Below are positions 1 through 8,888 of a stretch of 64,000 nt of DNA, in pieces; positions within the stretch are counted from its first letter, which is position 1, and every line of letters begins with the position of its first letter. Made by a program: the position numbers and the translations under genes. The stretch comes from Paenibacillus sp. TCA20. GTDB lineage: Bacteria > Bacillota > Bacilli > Paenibacillales > Paenibacillaceae. The DNA lies in contig NZ_BBIW01000003.1 of NCBI RefSeq assembly GCF_000732325.1, forward strand, positions 372,001 to 436,000, read 5' to 3'. The notes beneath the pieces were generated by a model. The model worked only from the letters and a program-made list of their open reading frames with translations, had not been told where the DNA came from and searched no databases.

Positions 1-71
1 TGAGTCTCATGTTCTTTCTAGCCATCACGATTATGCTGACTGCAGGAAATATGACGGTGATGTTGAGGTGA
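1..71 (+). CDS. spoIIIAE: SpoIIIAE, C-terminal end (partial, runs off the left edge)
   Basis: The first 71 bases read open in frame 3 and stop with TGA at 69-71. The 22 visible residues are a hydrophobic membrane tail followed by MTVMLR. The stop lies 4 bases before the spoIIIAF start, and the next three genes are spoIIIAF, AG and AH, so this is most likely the end of spoIIIAE, a polytopic protein of the SpoIIIA-SpoIIQ channel in the mother-cell membrane. The identity rests mainly on gene order because so little sequence is present. Confidence 0.7.
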   Translation, partial: SLMFFLAITIMLTAGNMTVMLR

Positions 72-75
72 GAGG

Positions 76-816
76 ATGGAATGGCTCAGCGGCTGGCTCA
101 GGGAATTAATACTGGTGGTGCTTCTCGCCACATTCGTGGATATGCTTCTACCGAACAAATCCATGGAACGATATGTCAAATTAGTGCTGAGTCTGCTTAT
201 TCTGCTTACTCTGATTTCACCGATCATCAATTTAATTAACCAGGATTCGAATGAAAGATTAAGTGCCGCCTTAACGGATTGGGGCGGAGGCTCTACAGAG
301 GAGCAGGACATGACACTATCTGAAATTATGGACAAAAGCAGAGAGCTCACACAGCAGCATGAAATGAGTGCCATGGACTGGGCAGCCAATGAGGTTGCGG
401 ATCAGATGAAGGCACAGATTGAGCAGGAATCACAGCTGCCCGTAAAGTCGGTTACTGTGCAGCTCGGAGCTCTTGAGAGGTCGGGAAAGAAATCAGGGGA
501 GACCGGGATTACAAGTGTGGAGGTCGCTATTGCTGACACCTATTCAGCGCAACAGGAAGAGCAGCGTCCTCCTGAAGAGACGGATGATGAGCTTGGACCG
601 ATCTATATTCAGCCGGTGGAACCAAGTGATATTCATGTGAATGCATCTGAGACGATGAATGCAGAGGATGATCAAGGAACCACCACAGATGACGAAGCCG
701 TTTCAGCCATGACAATGACAGAGATCAGTCTGATTGAAGAGCTGCTTAAACAGGAATGGGAAGTGAATCCTGAGCGGGTTCGGATTCTTATTCCTTCTAC
801 AGATAACAATTATTGA
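76..816 (+). CDS. spoIIIAF: Stage III sporulation protein AF
   Basis: 246 residues. Two hydrophobic segments near the N-terminus (about residues 8-24 and 33-54) are followed by a long soluble acidic region. The C-terminal part (about 213-246, ending EVNPERVRILIP) resembles the ring-building fold shared by SpoIIIA proteins. The family forms part of the channel linking mother cell and engulfed forespore. At 246 residues it is somewhat longer than the B. subtilis protein, and the extra length lies in a charged linker (about 150-210). An RBS-like GAGGTGAGAGG precedes the ATG. The gene sits between spoIIIAE and spoIIIAG in the usual operon order; the sigma-E promoter would lie left of the window. 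Confidence 0.9.
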   Translation: MEWLSGWLRELILVVLLATFVDMLLPNKSMERYVKLVLSLLILLTLISPIINLINQDSNERLSAALTDWGGGSTEEQDMTLSEIMDKSRELTQQHEMSAMDWAANEVADQMKAQIEQESQLPVKSVTVQLGALERSGKKSGETGITSVEVAIADTYSAQQEEQRPPEETDDELGPIYIQPVEPSDIHVNASETMNAEDDQGTTTDDEAVSAMTMTEISLIEELLKQEWEVNPERVRILIPSTDNNY

Positions 817-848
817 ATTCAGAATGATATAAGCGAGGTGAATATAAC

Positions 849-1490
849 ATGGGGAAATTCAGAGATCAGTTAAATAAATGGCTTGGATCAAGCGAGGATG
901 GAGCTGCTAAGCGAGGACAAACGTTTCGCTGGCTAATCATTGTGGGGTTGATCGGCGTTGCCATCGTGATTCTTAGCTCCTTTGTTAACGTCAAAGAGAT
1001 TGAACCAGAGAACGTAGGGCGAGAACCGCCGCAGGAGACCAGTGTACAGTCAGCCTTTGAGTCTTCCGTCAATGAGGCCACCCCTTTTGATACGATCGAA
1101 AGATCGTTTGAGGATAAAATGAAAGGAATTCTTGAGCAAATCGTTGGTGTAGGAACCGTGGATATTATGGTGACTATTGACTCTACCGAAGAGATCATCG
1201 TTCAGCGTAACATGCAGGACTCCCAGCAAAACACGGAGGAGACCGACGCGAACGGCGGTGAGCGAAACATTACCCAATATACACGCAACGGTGAGATTGT
1301 TACTTACAATGAATCCGGCGATGAGGTGCCGATCATTACGAAGAAGATCAAGCCTCAGGTTCGAGGGGTACTCGTTGTTGCCAAGGGAGCAGAGAACAAA
1401 GTGGTTAAGGACCTTATCGTTGAAGCGGTGGAGAAAGGTCTGAACGTTCCGTCGTACAGAATTTCAGTCGTACCCAGAAAACAGCAATAA
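849..1490 (+). CDS. spoIIIAG: Stage III sporulation protein AG
   Basis: 213 residues. A single membrane anchor at about 26-47 (hydrophobic run ending before VNVKEIEPEN) is followed by a soluble domain that would lie between the two membranes around the forespore. In B. subtilis SpoIIIAG forms a large ring of the SpoIIIA-SpoIIQ channel. The segment VGVGTVDIMVTIDS (about 96-111) and the C-terminal RGVLVVAKGAEN through YRISVVPRK match the ring-building fold. The RBS is GAGGTG. Its place between spoIIIAF and spoIIIAH makes the assignment secure. Confidence 0.93.
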   Translation: MGKFRDQLNKWLGSSEDGAAKRGQTFRWLIIVGLIGVAIVILSSFVNVKEIEPENVGREPPQETSVQSAFESSVNEATPFDTIERSFEDKMKGILEQIVGVGTVDIMVTIDSTEEIIVQRNMQDSQQNTEETDANGGERNITQYTRNGEIVTYNESGDEVPIITKKIKPQVRGVLVVAKGAENKVVKDLIVEAVEKGLNVPSYRISVVPRKQQ

Positions 1491-1546
1491 TGCACTGAAT
1501 TAGTGCCTAATCTTAATCTTGATCCAATGTGGGAGGAATATAAAAA

Positions 1547-2293
1547 ATGAAAAACAAAAGACAAACGATATGGCTCGTATCGATGCTGAGTCTGATGGTT
1601 GTTCTATCCGCTTATTATCTATTCACGGATGATTCAGGATCGTCCAATCAGACTGCAGAGTCAGGGCAGATGAGTAATGCCGAAGAAGCTTCTGCTCAAA
1701 ACACACTGGAAGGGCTTGTCTTGAACGAAGTTGTAACTGAGGAACCAGCAACAGGTGAGCAAACAGACGAAACAGGAGCACCGGTTAACACTTCGGAAGA
1801 ACCAGCAGCAACCGGGGAACAAACGGATGCGGCAGCACCAAGCACTGAAGGCACAGGTACAGAGACAGAGGCAGCAACGGAAGAAGCAAAGACAGATGAA
1901 GATGTACTGAACCAGCTGGAAGCTCAGGATGACCCTAATTCAGCAATCACGGTCTTCGAGAATTACCAATGGGAACGTTCTTCAGAGAATAGCAAGCTCT
2001 CAAATGATTTGATGGCTGCAGCATCCGACGCGACAAAAACACCGGAAGAAAATGCAAAGGCTTTGGAACAATTGCGTATATTAGAGGAAAAAAATGAGAA
2101 AATACTAGGTATTGAGGAACAGCTCTCCCAGCAGTATGCAAACGCTATTGTTCAAGAGGAAGAGAATGAGTACAAAGTGGTTGTGATCAGCGAGAAGCTG
2201 GAGGCGATCGACGCGGTAAACATTGTTGATCTGGTTATCAGCGAGCTGGATGTAACGCAGGACAAAGTCCGGGTTCAATATGTCAAAGAATAA
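1547..2293 (+). CDS. spoIIIAH: Stage III sporulation protein AH (SpoIIQ partner)
   Basis: 248 residues. An N-terminal membrane anchor (about 8-27) is followed by a long acidic, Thr/Ala/Glu-rich linker (about 30-125) and a C-terminal YscJ/FliF-like domain (about 135-248, ending LDVTQDKVRVQYVKE). In B. subtilis this domain binds forespore SpoIIQ across the intermembrane space. The linker is longer than usual and contains an imperfect duplication built on EEPATGEQTD. The RBS is GGGAGGA. It is the last gene of the operon, and a hairpin follows. Confidence 0.93.
   Translation: MKNKRQTIWLVSMLSLMVVLSAYYLFTDDSGSSNQTAESGQMSNAEEASAQNTLEGLVLNEVVTEEPATGEQTDETGAPVNTSEEPAATGEQTDAAAPSTEGTGTETEAATEEAKTDEDVLNQLEAQDDPNSAITVFENYQWERSSENSKLSNDLMAAASDATKTPEENAKALEQLRILEEKNEKILGIEEQLSQQYANAIVQEEENEYKVVVISEKLEAIDAVNIVDLVISELDVTQDKVRVQYVKE
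1739..1828 (+). repeat. Imperfect in-frame duplication in the spoIIIAH linker
   Basis: Two copies, about 30 and 33 bases (1739-1768 and 1796-1828), encode EEPATGEQTD and EEPAATGEQTD. They are separated by 27 bases. The copies differ at several third codon positions, so the duplication is not recent. It lies in the low-complexity linker between the membrane anchor and the folded domain. Confidence 0.7.
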
Positions 2294-2317
2294 ATAAGCT
2301 GCAAGCAAGTTGGGAAG

Positions 2318-2355
2318 CGCCCAGAATCCCTTAATTCTTGGGCTCTTTCCATTTT
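2318..2355 (+). terminator. Probable terminator of the spoIIIA operon
   Basis: GCCCAGAAT (2319-2327) pairs with ATTCTTGGGC (2334-2343) with one bulged base. A T-rich stretch (TCTTTCCATTTTT) follows. It separates spoIIIAH from accB. Confidence 0.55.
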
Positions 2356-2373
2356 TAGTGTTTGTGATATAAT
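2346..2373 (+). promoter_or_regulatory. Candidate sigma-A promoter for accBC
   Basis: TTTCCA-N16-TATAAT with a perfect -10 box at 2368-2373. The -35 is weak and overlaps the T-tract of the preceding hairpin. The -10 lies about 60 bases before the accB start. Confidence 0.5.
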
Positions 2374-2433
2374 ACATAAAGTTATGACTGTCCGAGTGAA
2401 TATGGCAGTATGCCGAAGGAGTGAAAATAACAA

Positions 2434-2916
2434 ATGTTTAAATTAAATGAAATCAAAGAATTAATTAAGGTTATTGACGAGTCTTCCGTACAGGAGCTTG
2501 AAATTGAGAATGAAGGGTCCAGACTGACCATTCGTAAACCAGGCAAGACTGAAATTGTCCAAGCAGCGGCTGCGGTCAGTGCTTATCCAGTAACAAGCCA
2601 GGTTCAGCCTGTACCACAAGCAATCGAAACACCGGCTGCTGCGCCCGTACAGGAACAAGCGACTGCAAACAGCAATTTACATAAAATTGTGTCTCCGATG
2701 GTCGGTACGTTCTACTCTGCACCTTCCCCTGAAGCTGGCGTTTTTGTCAATGTTGGCAGCAAGGTTACAGAGAAGTCAACCGTTTGTATTGTAGAAGCGA
2801 TGAAGCTGATGAATGAAATTGAAGCTGACGTGAAAGGCGAGATTGTAGAAATTCTTGTACAGAATGGACAGCTCGTTGAGTATGGTCAGCCTTTGTTCTT
2901 GGTCAAACCGGAGTAA
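2434..2916 (+). CDS. accB: Acetyl-CoA carboxylase biotin carboxyl carrier protein
   Basis: 160 residues, the usual length. A short N-terminal helical region leads into a Pro/Ala/Gln-rich hinge (about 45-80) and a biotinyl domain (about 85-160). The biotin attachment motif EAMKLMNE places the biotinylated lysine at about residue 124. It carries carboxybiotin between AccC and the carboxyltransferase in malonyl-CoA synthesis. The next gene is accC, as is typical. The RBS is AAGGAG. Confidence 0.97.
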   Translation: MFKLNEIKELIKVIDESSVQELEIENEGSRLTIRKPGKTEIVQAAAAVSAYPVTSQVQPVPQAIETPAAAPVQEQATANSNLHKIVSPMVGTFYSAPSPEAGVFVNVGSKVTEKSTVCIVEAMKLMNEIEADVKGEIVEILVQNGQLVEYGQPLFLVKPE

Positions 2917-2987
2917 GCTCCTGTTGGTGAAATGACTATAGATAGCAGCGTAAATAGGTCAATGCTCCAAAGGAGGATATGGTAATC

Positions 2988-4331
2988 ATGAAATTTCAAA
3001 AAATATTGGTAGCAAACCGCGGAGAAATCGCCGTTCGGATTATTAGAGCTTGCAGGGAAATGGGTATTGCAACGGTAGCTGTTTACTCAGAACCGGATCG
3101 TGACGCACTCCATGTCAGACTTGCAGATGAAGCTTATTGTATCGGACCGACTTTATCCAAGGACAGCTACCTTAACATAACTAATATTATGAGCGTAGCC
3201 ACATTAACTGAATGTGACGCAATTCACCCTGGCTACGGTTTTTTGGCTGAGAATGCAGATTTTGCGGAGATTTGTGAATCCTGCAATGTTGCCTTTATCG
3301 GCCCTTCCGCTGATGCCATCACGAAGATGGGGGACAAAGCGGTAGCCAAACAAACGATGAAGGATGCGGGTGTTCCTGTCATTCCGGGCTCTGATGGTCT
3401 CGTGGAGAGTGTCGAAGAAGCAGTTATGATCGCCAGAGATATCGGTTATCCTGTAATTATTAAGGCGACTGCAGGCGGCGGAGGTAAAGGAATCCGAATT
3501 GCTGAAGACGAGGAAGATCTTGTGAAGCAGATCGTGGCAGCACAGCAGGAAGCCCAGAAGGCTTTTGGCAACGCTGGTGTCTATCTGGAGAAGTTTTTGA
3601 CGGGAATGAAGCATGTTGAGATTCAGATCATTGCTGACAAGCATGGACATGCGGTTCATTTAGGGGAGAGAGATTGCTCAATCCAGCGCCGAAGACAGAA
3701 GCTTATTGAAGAAGCGCCTTGTCCAGTATTGGACCCAGAAACACGTACGAAGATGGGTGATGCCGCCGTACGTGCAGCACTTGCTGTCGATTACTGTGGA
3801 GCGGGTACACTGGAATTTCTCCTCAGCCCGAACGGTGAGTTCTACTTCATGGAGATGAATACACGTATTCAGGTTGAGCATCCGGTCACCGAGATGGTCA
3901 CAGGGATTGACCTGATTAAGGAAATGATTTCAGTCATTGAAGGAAGCCCGCTCTCCTTTGCACAGGAGGATGTCGTCATTGACGGGTGGTCCATTGAATG
4001 CAGAGTCAATGCAGAGGATCCGAGCCGTAACTTCATGCCTGCACCGGGTAAGATTGATTTCTATCTTGCACCGGGTGGACCTGGTGTACGGGTAGACAGC
4101 GCAGCATATCAAGGCTACAGCATTCCGCCTTTCTATGATTCCATGATTGCCAAGCTGATCGTGTGGGCACCGACTCGTGATGAAGCGATCGCGAAGATGA
4201 AGCGCGCCTTGTCCGAATTTGCTGTAGAGGGCATCCCTACGACGATTCCTTTCCATCAAAGACTGCTTGATCATCCGGCCTTCTCCAAAGGTGACTTTGA
4301 TATCAAATTCTTAGAGGAAAATGAAATTTAA
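2988..4331 (+). CDS. accC: Acetyl-CoA carboxylase biotin carboxylase subunit
   Basis: 447 residues. It uses ATP and bicarbonate to carboxylate the biotin on AccB. The N-terminal pre-ATP-grasp motif [14 protein letters not shown], the glycine-rich ATP loop ATAGGGGKG (about 160-168), [17 protein letters not shown] (about 230-247) and [14 protein letters not shown] (about 285-300) are all present, so the enzyme looks intact. The start at 2988 follows AAAGGAGG with good spacing; a GTG nine bases earlier lacks that spacing. It forms an operon with accB. The carboxyltransferase genes are not in this window. Confidence 0.97.
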   Translation: MKFQKILVANRGEIAVRIIRACREMGIATVAVYSEPDRDALHVRLADEAYCIGPTLSKDSYLNITNIMSVATLTECDAIHPGYGFLAENADFAEICESCNVAFIGPSADAITKMGDKAVAKQTMKDAGVPVIPGSDGLVESVEEAVMIARDIGYPVIIKATAGGGGKGIRIAEDEEDLVKQIVAAQQEAQKAFGNAGVYLEKFLTGMKHVEIQIIADKHGHAVHLGERDCSIQRRRQKLIEEAPCPVLDPETRTKMGDAAVRAALAVDYCGAGTLEFLLSPNGEFYFMEMNTRIQVEHPVTEMVTGIDLIKEMISVIEGSPLSFAQEDVVIDGWSIECRVNAEDPSRNFMPAPGKIDFYLAPGGPGVRVDSAAYQGYSIPPFYDSMIAKLIVWAPTRDEAIAKMKRALSEFAVEGIPTTIPFHQRLLDHPAFSKGDFDIKFLEENEI

Positions 4332-4346
4332 ATTTGGCAAGCTTGT

Positions 4347-4375
4347 TTGTCATAAAGTCCCTCGAATGCTATAGT
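4347..4375 (+). promoter_or_regulatory. Sigma-A-type promoter for the asp23-amaP group
   Basis: TTGTCA (4347-4352), a 17-base spacer and TATAGT (4370-4375). The -10 lies 69 bases before the asp23 start and just after the accC stop, which suggests that this group can be transcribed separately from accBC. Confidence 0.65.
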
Positions 4376-4444
4376 ATGAATAATAAGTACGCATGTCTTT
4401 CTTGTGGACGAGGAAACTTACTATTGAAAGGTGTGTTAAATGAG

Positions 4445-4858
4445 ATGAGCACAGTGCCGACTGAATTTGAGAGAACGGACATTGGCGAGATCCAAATTGC
4501 GCCGGAAGTCATTGAAGTCATTGCTGGACTTGCAACCCTTGAGGTTGGCGGCGTGGCTGGCATGAGCGGTGGTTTTGCAGGTGGATTTGCTGAATTGCTA
4601 GGACGTAAGAACCTCTCAAAAGGCGTCAAAGTTGAAGTAGGCCAGCGCGAGGCTGCTGTTGATGTTTCTGTAATTATTGAATATGGACATCGTATTCCGG
4701 AAGTCGCTTCCGCAATTCAGCAGAATGTTAAGCGCTCGATTGAGAATATGACAGGACTTACGGTCGTCGAAGTAAACGTTCAGATTCACGATGTTCAATT
4801 CAAGAATCAAGAGAAGCTTGACGATCAACCTGAGATCAGCCCTCAGCGCGTGAAATAA
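4445..4858 (+). CDS. Asp23/Gls24 family envelope stress protein (YqhY-like)
   Basis: 137 residues from the ATG at 4445 (MSTVPTEFERTDIGEIQIAPEVIEVIAGLA). The body matches the Asp23 domain, with a glycine-rich stretch GMSGGFAGGFAELLGRK and the conserved ending TVVEVNVQIHDVQF. Asp23 proteins bind membrane-anchored AmaP at the inner face of the membrane and affect cell-wall stress. In B. subtilis the homologue yqhY also follows accC and has been linked to acetyl-CoA carboxylase activity. The start was chosen because it has an upstream AAAGGTG; a longer reading from 4334 has no RBS. Confidence 0.92.
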   Translation: MSTVPTEFERTDIGEIQIAPEVIEVIAGLATLEVGGVAGMSGGFAGGFAELLGRKNLSKGVKVEVGQREAAVDVSVIIEYGHRIPEVASAIQQNVKRSIENMTGLTVVEVNVQIHDVQFKNQEKLDDQPEISPQRVK

Positions 4859-4875
4859 AATGATCTGAAACTTAT

Positions 4876-4918
4876 AAACCCCCGGCGTCATGCGCCAGGG
4901 GTTTAGTCCATCTTTTTT
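4876..4918 (+). terminator. Hairpin between asp23 and amaP, possible weak terminator
   Basis: AAACCCCCGGCG (4876-4887) pairs with CGCCAGGGGTTT (4893-4904) with one mismatch. The T-run (4912-4917) begins several bases later, so termination may be partial. Confidence 0.5.
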
Positions 4919-4954
4919 ATACTAGTTGTTGATGTTGGGAGGTTGAATACGTTC

Positions 4955-5497
4955 GTGGCTAAAATACTGGACAGGCTTCTGTTATTTTTATACAGTTTAG
5001 TTGTTGGTGTAGTATCTGTAATTATCATCCTCCTGTTTAGCGGACTTGTACCTGATTTGGATATGTATATTCAGAATGAACAGATGCTCATGGCAGTCAT
5101 TCTGACTGTGGCGATCATCTTGTTTCTGCTTAGTATCCGATTCTTCTATATTTCTGTACGTAGGGACCATAACACTTATCCTTCGGTTGATCAGAAGACG
5201 GAATACGGGGATATTCAAATATCCATGGAGACGATTGAAAATCTGTGTCTGAAAGCTTCATCCAAATTCCGTGGCGTGCGTGAGGTGAAATCGCGTATCC
5301 AGGTCGCCCAGTCTGGTCTTGAAATTACAATCCGTGCTGTAGTTGACGGTGAAAGTTCCATTCCGGAGCTGACAAGCGAGCTTCAAAAGGCAGTACATGA
5401 TCATGTACAAGACATTACTGGGATTCCGGTAGCAGTCGTATCGGTATACATCGCCAATCTTGTGCAATCACCGAACTATAAGAGCCGAGTGGAATAG
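4955..5497 (+). CDS. amaP: Alkaline shock response membrane anchor protein AmaP
   Basis: 180 residues from the GTG at 4955. Two membrane segments (about 5-30 and 42-66) are followed by a cytoplasmic domain with an Asp23-like fold (about 85-175). In the family AmaP anchors Asp23 polymers to the membrane, which fits its place after an asp23-family gene and before a DUF2273 gene. An in-frame TTG at 4943 directly abuts GGGAGG and leaves no spacing, so GTG 4955 is preferred; the evidence on the start is limited. Confidence 0.85.
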   Translation: MAKILDRLLLFLYSLVVGVVSVIIILLFSGLVPDLDMYIQNEQMLMAVILTVAIILFLLSIRFFYISVRRDHNTYPSVDQKTEYGDIQISMETIENLCLKASSKFRGVREVKSRIQVAQSGLEITIRAVVDGESSIPELTSELQKAVHDHVQDITGIPVAVVSVYIANLVQSPNYKSRVE

Positions 5498-5510
5498 AGG
5501 TGGTTGATGG

Positions 5511-5744
5511 ATGCCGTGGAAGGAAATCTGGGACAGTTATAAAGGCCGGATTTTAGGCATTGCCGGTGGGATTTTTTTAGGTATTATTTATTTGATGGTT
5601 GGTTTTTGGGATATGTTGTTCTTTGCACTCGTGGTGTTTATCGGATATACGCTTGGCAGAAGAAGCGATCAGAAGTTTAGCAACGTCATTCCATGGCGGA
5701 GCTGGCTTGACTATCTGCTTAATGTTTGGCGTCCGTTCAAATGA
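5511..5744 (+). CDS. DUF2273 small membrane protein
   Basis: 77 residues: a short polar N-terminus (MPWKEIWDSYKGRI), two closely spaced membrane segments (about 14-32 and 34-50) and a basic C-terminal tail. DUF2273 proteins commonly accompany Asp23 and AmaP and probably belong to the same membrane assembly; their biochemical role is not established. The gene lies 13 bases after amaP with GAGGTGG upstream. Confidence 0.85.
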   Translation: MPWKEIWDSYKGRILGIAGGIFLGIIYLMVGFWDMLFFALVVFIGYTLGRRSDQKFSNVIPWRSWLDYLLNVWRPFK

Positions 5745-5890
5745 ACCCTGTGATATGCTTTTCTTACTCCAAAAAAGAGCTGCAGTCTTCATGCCCGTTT
5801 TTGGGAAGAATAGCATAAGCACAGGTTTTTTTGTGTGAAGAATACATTGTAAATCACGGATAGATTAGATATGAAAGCAGGAGGCAGGAA

Positions 5891-6343
5891 ATGAAAAGAC
5901 GTTTGGCAAGGGGAATCGTGGTTCAAAGTCTGTATCAGATGGAAATGAATGAGGTCGAGGCGAAAGCTGCAGTGGATATGCTGTTTGAGGAAGCTGCAGA
6001 AGAAAATGAAGGTGAAGTGGTTATCAAGAATGAGGCGGTAATGCATGCCTATGTGCTAGAGCATGTACGCGGCATCTGGGAGAACAAAGAAGCACTCGAC
6101 AGTCTGCTGGCTGATTATCTGAAGGGCTGGCAGGTCAGCCGTTTGTCCCGCGTAGACCGCCAAATTCTGAGACTGGCTGCTTACGAGATGTTGTATCGTG
6201 AGGACGTCCCTGCCAAGGTAGCAGTAAATGAAGGGATTGAGCTCTCTAAACATTTTGGAACAGATGAGTCAGGGAAATTTGTAAATGGGGTATTAGGAAA
6301 AATGATTCAGGATGTTGAAGCTCTGAAGGCTCGTGTTAAATAA
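5891..6343 (+). CDS. nusB: Transcription antitermination factor NusB
   Basis: 150 residues, all helical in the family. The N-terminus MKRRLARGIVVQSLYQMEMNE and the C-terminal AVNEGIELSKHFG / SGKFVNGVLGKM motifs are diagnostic. With NusE (S10), NusB binds boxA RNA and supports antitermination in rRNA operons. GCAGGAGG precedes the ATG. It begins the nusB-folD-xseAB-ispA run found in many Bacillota. Confidence 0.96.
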   Translation: MKRRLARGIVVQSLYQMEMNEVEAKAAVDMLFEEAAEENEGEVVIKNEAVMHAYVLEHVRGIWENKEALDSLLADYLKGWQVSRLSRVDRQILRLAAYEMLYREDVPAKVAVNEGIELSKHFGTDESGKFVNGVLGKMIQDVEALKARVK

Positions 6344-6409
6344 TAGTGTAAGATGATTCTAATGCATAACGATTGTTTATAAAGTTTGGATCCAAGGGAG
6401 AGAAGAGAC

Positions 6410-7267
6410 ATGACGGCAACAATTATTAGCGGAAAGCAAATTTCAGAAGATATTCGAAATTCGATTACAGAAGAAGTTCAGCAGCTGAAGGCAAAAAATA
6501 TTGTGCCAGGTCTGGCCGTGGTACTGGTCGGCGAAGATCCTGCATCACAAGTATATGTTCGCAATAAGGAAAAAGCATGCCATGATTTGGGCTTCTATTC
6601 AGAGGTTCATCGTCTTCCAAGTGATACAAGTGAAGAGGATCTTCTTGCTCTTGTTGACAAACTGAATCGTCAAATGAGCATTAACGGTATTCTGGTTCAA
6701 TTGCCTCTTCCGGGTCATATTGATGAGAAGAAAGTAATCAATGCCATTGCGGTTGAAAAAGATGTGGATGGGTTCCATCCTGTCAATGTGGGTAATCTGG
6801 TAATTGGGGACGATAGTCTTCTGCCATGTACACCTGCGGGCGTTATTGAGATGATCAAACGTACAGGAATTGAGATTGCAGGCAAGCACGCTGTTGTGAT
6901 CGGACGCAGTAACATTGTCGGCAAACCGGTATCACTACTCCTTCAGCGTGAGAACGCTACGGTGTCGATGTGTCATTCTCGTACCTCAAATATGAAAGAA
7001 ATTGCACGTCAGGCTGATATTCTTGTTGTCGCTATTGGACGGGCTAATTTCATCGATGCAAGCTACATCAAGGAAGGTGCCGTTGTTATAGATGTAGGAA
7101 TGAATCGGCTTGAGAACGGAAAGCTTGCAGGCGATGTGGATTTTGCGAGTGCTAGAGAGGTGTCTGGACCCATTACCCCTGTTCCAGGCGGAGTTGGCCC
7201 TATGACAATAACGATGCTGATGCAGAATACGCTGCTGTCCGCTAAGCGTGCTCATGGTCTTGTCTAA
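6410..7267 (+). CDS. folD: Bifunctional methylene-THF dehydrogenase / methenyl-THF cyclohydrolase
   Basis: 285 residues. It interconverts methylene-, methenyl- and formyl-tetrahydrofolate. The catalytic region [12 protein letters not shown] (about 47-58) holds the Tyr and Lys of the active site, QLPLPGHI follows, and [12 protein letters not shown] (about 163-175) is the NADP-binding loop. The C-terminal [11 protein letters not shown] is also conserved. The start at 6410 follows AAGGGAGAG; a reading from 6386 lacks an RBS. xseA begins a few bases downstream. Confidence 0.97.
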   Translation: MTATIISGKQISEDIRNSITEEVQQLKAKNIVPGLAVVLVGEDPASQVYVRNKEKACHDLGFYSEVHRLPSDTSEEDLLALVDKLNRQMSINGILVQLPLPGHIDEKKVINAIAVEKDVDGFHPVNVGNLVIGDDSLLPCTPAGVIEMIKRTGIEIAGKHAVVIGRSNIVGKPVSLLLQRENATVSMCHSRTSNMKEIARQADILVVAIGRANFIDASYIKEGAVVIDVGMNRLENGKLAGDVDFASAREVSGPITPVPGGVGPMTITMLMQNTLLSAKRAHGLV

Positions 7268-7273
7268 AAAGGA

Positions 7274-8644
7274 GTGATTCCTCTGGCTGAAGAGCGCATT
7301 TATTCAATTAAAGATTTGAATCGATATATACGAATGAAGCTGGAATCCGATTCTGTCCTGACAGATGTATGGATTCGTGGTGAAATCTCCAATTTCACAC
7401 ATCATTCCAGCGGGCATATGTACTTTACACTGAAGGATGAAGGCAGCCGGATTAAGTCTATCATGTTTGCGACGCACAATCGCAGGCTGCCCTTCATTCC
7501 GAAGGAAGGCGCCCGTGTTATTGCACGGGGCAATGTGTCCGTATATGAACGGGATGGACAATATCAATTCTATGCAACACATATGCAGCCTGACGGTATT
7601 GGCAGCCTGTATATGGCTTATGAGCAGTTAAAACAGAAGCTGGACGAGGAAGGGTTGTTTGCGGCTGGACGCAAGCGGCCTCTGCCCCGCTATCCTAAAT
7701 CCATAGGCGTGATTACCTCACCGACTGGAGCGGCAGTGAGAGATATTATTACGACTATCACTCGCCGATTTCCACTGGCTGAGGTTTATTTATATCCTGT
7801 GCTTGTCCAAGGCAAGACGGCCGTACCTTCAATCGTACGTGCACTTGATCTAGTCAATGAGATGGCAGAAGTTGACGTCATCATTGTCGGGCGTGGCGGC
7901 GGCTCATTAGAGGAGCTGTGGGCCTTTAACGAAGAAATGGTAGCAAGAGCGATTGCAAGATCCGAAATTCCGGTTATTTCTGCAGTCGGTCATGAGACGG
8001 ATTTTACGATTGCAGATTTTACCGCAGATGTGAGAGCAGCCACACCGACAGCTGCCGCAGAGCTAGCCGTGCCCCATCAGATGGAGCTGAAGGAACAACT
8101 CGCTGGTTATCAGCGTAGGCTGAATCAGAGCTTGATAACAAGAGCCAAGCACAATCGAGATAAGCTTGAACGTTTATCCAAGTCTCCGGTTCTCATGAAT
8201 CCGCGTAGAAGTCTGGTGCAGCATACGGAAAGGCTGGATCAGCTCCATATGAGGTTAACAAGGGCGATGGATTCTCGTAAAAGGTTTGCAAGAGAGAAGC
8301 AGGAACGGATGCGGATCTCACTCGTTCGTTTTAACCCTTCTGCACAGGTGTCTTCCGCGAAGAAGGAGATTTTGTCATACAAGAAACAGCTAGAGACGGC
8401 GATGACATCTCTTGTGAAGGTGAGTAGGCAGCAGCTGCACGGAAATATGAGGCATCTCGATGCACTGAGTCCGCTGAAAGTTATGTCAAGAGGCTACAGC
8501 CTTGTATATGATGAGCAGGATAAAAAGTTAGTGAAATCAACCAAAGAGGTCGCTCCAGGTGACTTGGTCAAAATTAAACTGGTCGATGGGCAGCTTGCCT
8601 GCCAGGTCTGGGAGATAAAGGAGGCAAATGAAGATGGCAAATGA
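7274..8644 (+). CDS. xseA: Exodeoxyribonuclease VII large subunit
   Basis: 456 residues. An N-terminal OB-fold (about 5-105) is followed by the catalytic domain with GVITSPTGAAVRDI and VIIVGRGGGSLEELW, then a long coiled coil (about 270-420). With XseB it degrades single-stranded DNA. The formal GTG at 7274 overlaps the AAGGAG, so it cannot be served by it. An in-frame CTG at 7283 lies 8 bases after the RBS and would give a protein beginning MAEERIYSIKDLN, the normal family N-terminus. A CTG start is therefore likely but not certain. Confidence 0.95.
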   Translation: MIPLAEERIYSIKDLNRYIRMKLESDSVLTDVWIRGEISNFTHHSSGHMYFTLKDEGSRIKSIMFATHNRRLPFIPKEGARVIARGNVSVYERDGQYQFYATHMQPDGIGSLYMAYEQLKQKLDEEGLFAAGRKRPLPRYPKSIGVITSPTGAAVRDIITTITRRFPLAEVYLYPVLVQGKTAVPSIVRALDLVNEMAEVDVIIVGRGGGSLEELWAFNEEMVARAIARSEIPVISAVGHETDFTIADFTADVRAATPTAAAELAVPHQMELKEQLAGYQRRLNQSLITRAKHNRDKLERLSKSPVLMNPRRSLVQHTERLDQLHMRLTRAMDSRKRFAREKQERMRISLVRFNPSAQVSSAKKEILSYKKQLETAMTSLVKVSRQQLHGNMRHLDALSPLKVMSRGYSLVYDEQDKKLVKSTKEVAPGDLVKIKLVDGQLACQVWEIKEANEDGK

Positions 8645-8888
8645 GCAGGAGCTGAATTTTGAAGCTGCGATGGCCGAGCTTGAAGAAGTTGTGAACCAGC
8701 TCGAACGGGGAGACGTTCCCCTTGAGCAGGCGATCGAGCTGTTCCAAAGAGGGATGAAACTGTCTCAAATGTGCAACCAGAAGCTCGAACAAGTGGAACG
8801 TAAGATTGAAATGATCGTAGAAGAGGATGGAGAGTTTCGAAAGCAGCCTTTTGGAGGTAATGAAGATGAAGGCGGTGTCTCTTTGTGA
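8634..8888 (+). CDS. xseB: Exodeoxyribonuclease VII small subunit
   Basis: 84 residues, a helical hairpin typical of XseB (NFEAAMAELEEVVNQLE, LEQAIELFQRGM). It binds the XseA coiled coil. It overlaps the end of xseA by 11 bases and the start of ispA by 4. The start at 8634 is 9 bases after AAGGAGG; the ATG at 8628 is only 3 bases from it, so 8634 is preferred. Confidence 0.93.
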   Translation: MANEQELNFEAAMAELEEVVNQLERGDVPLEQAIELFQRGMKLSQMCNQKLEQVERKIEMIVEEDGEFRKQPFGGNEDEGGVSL

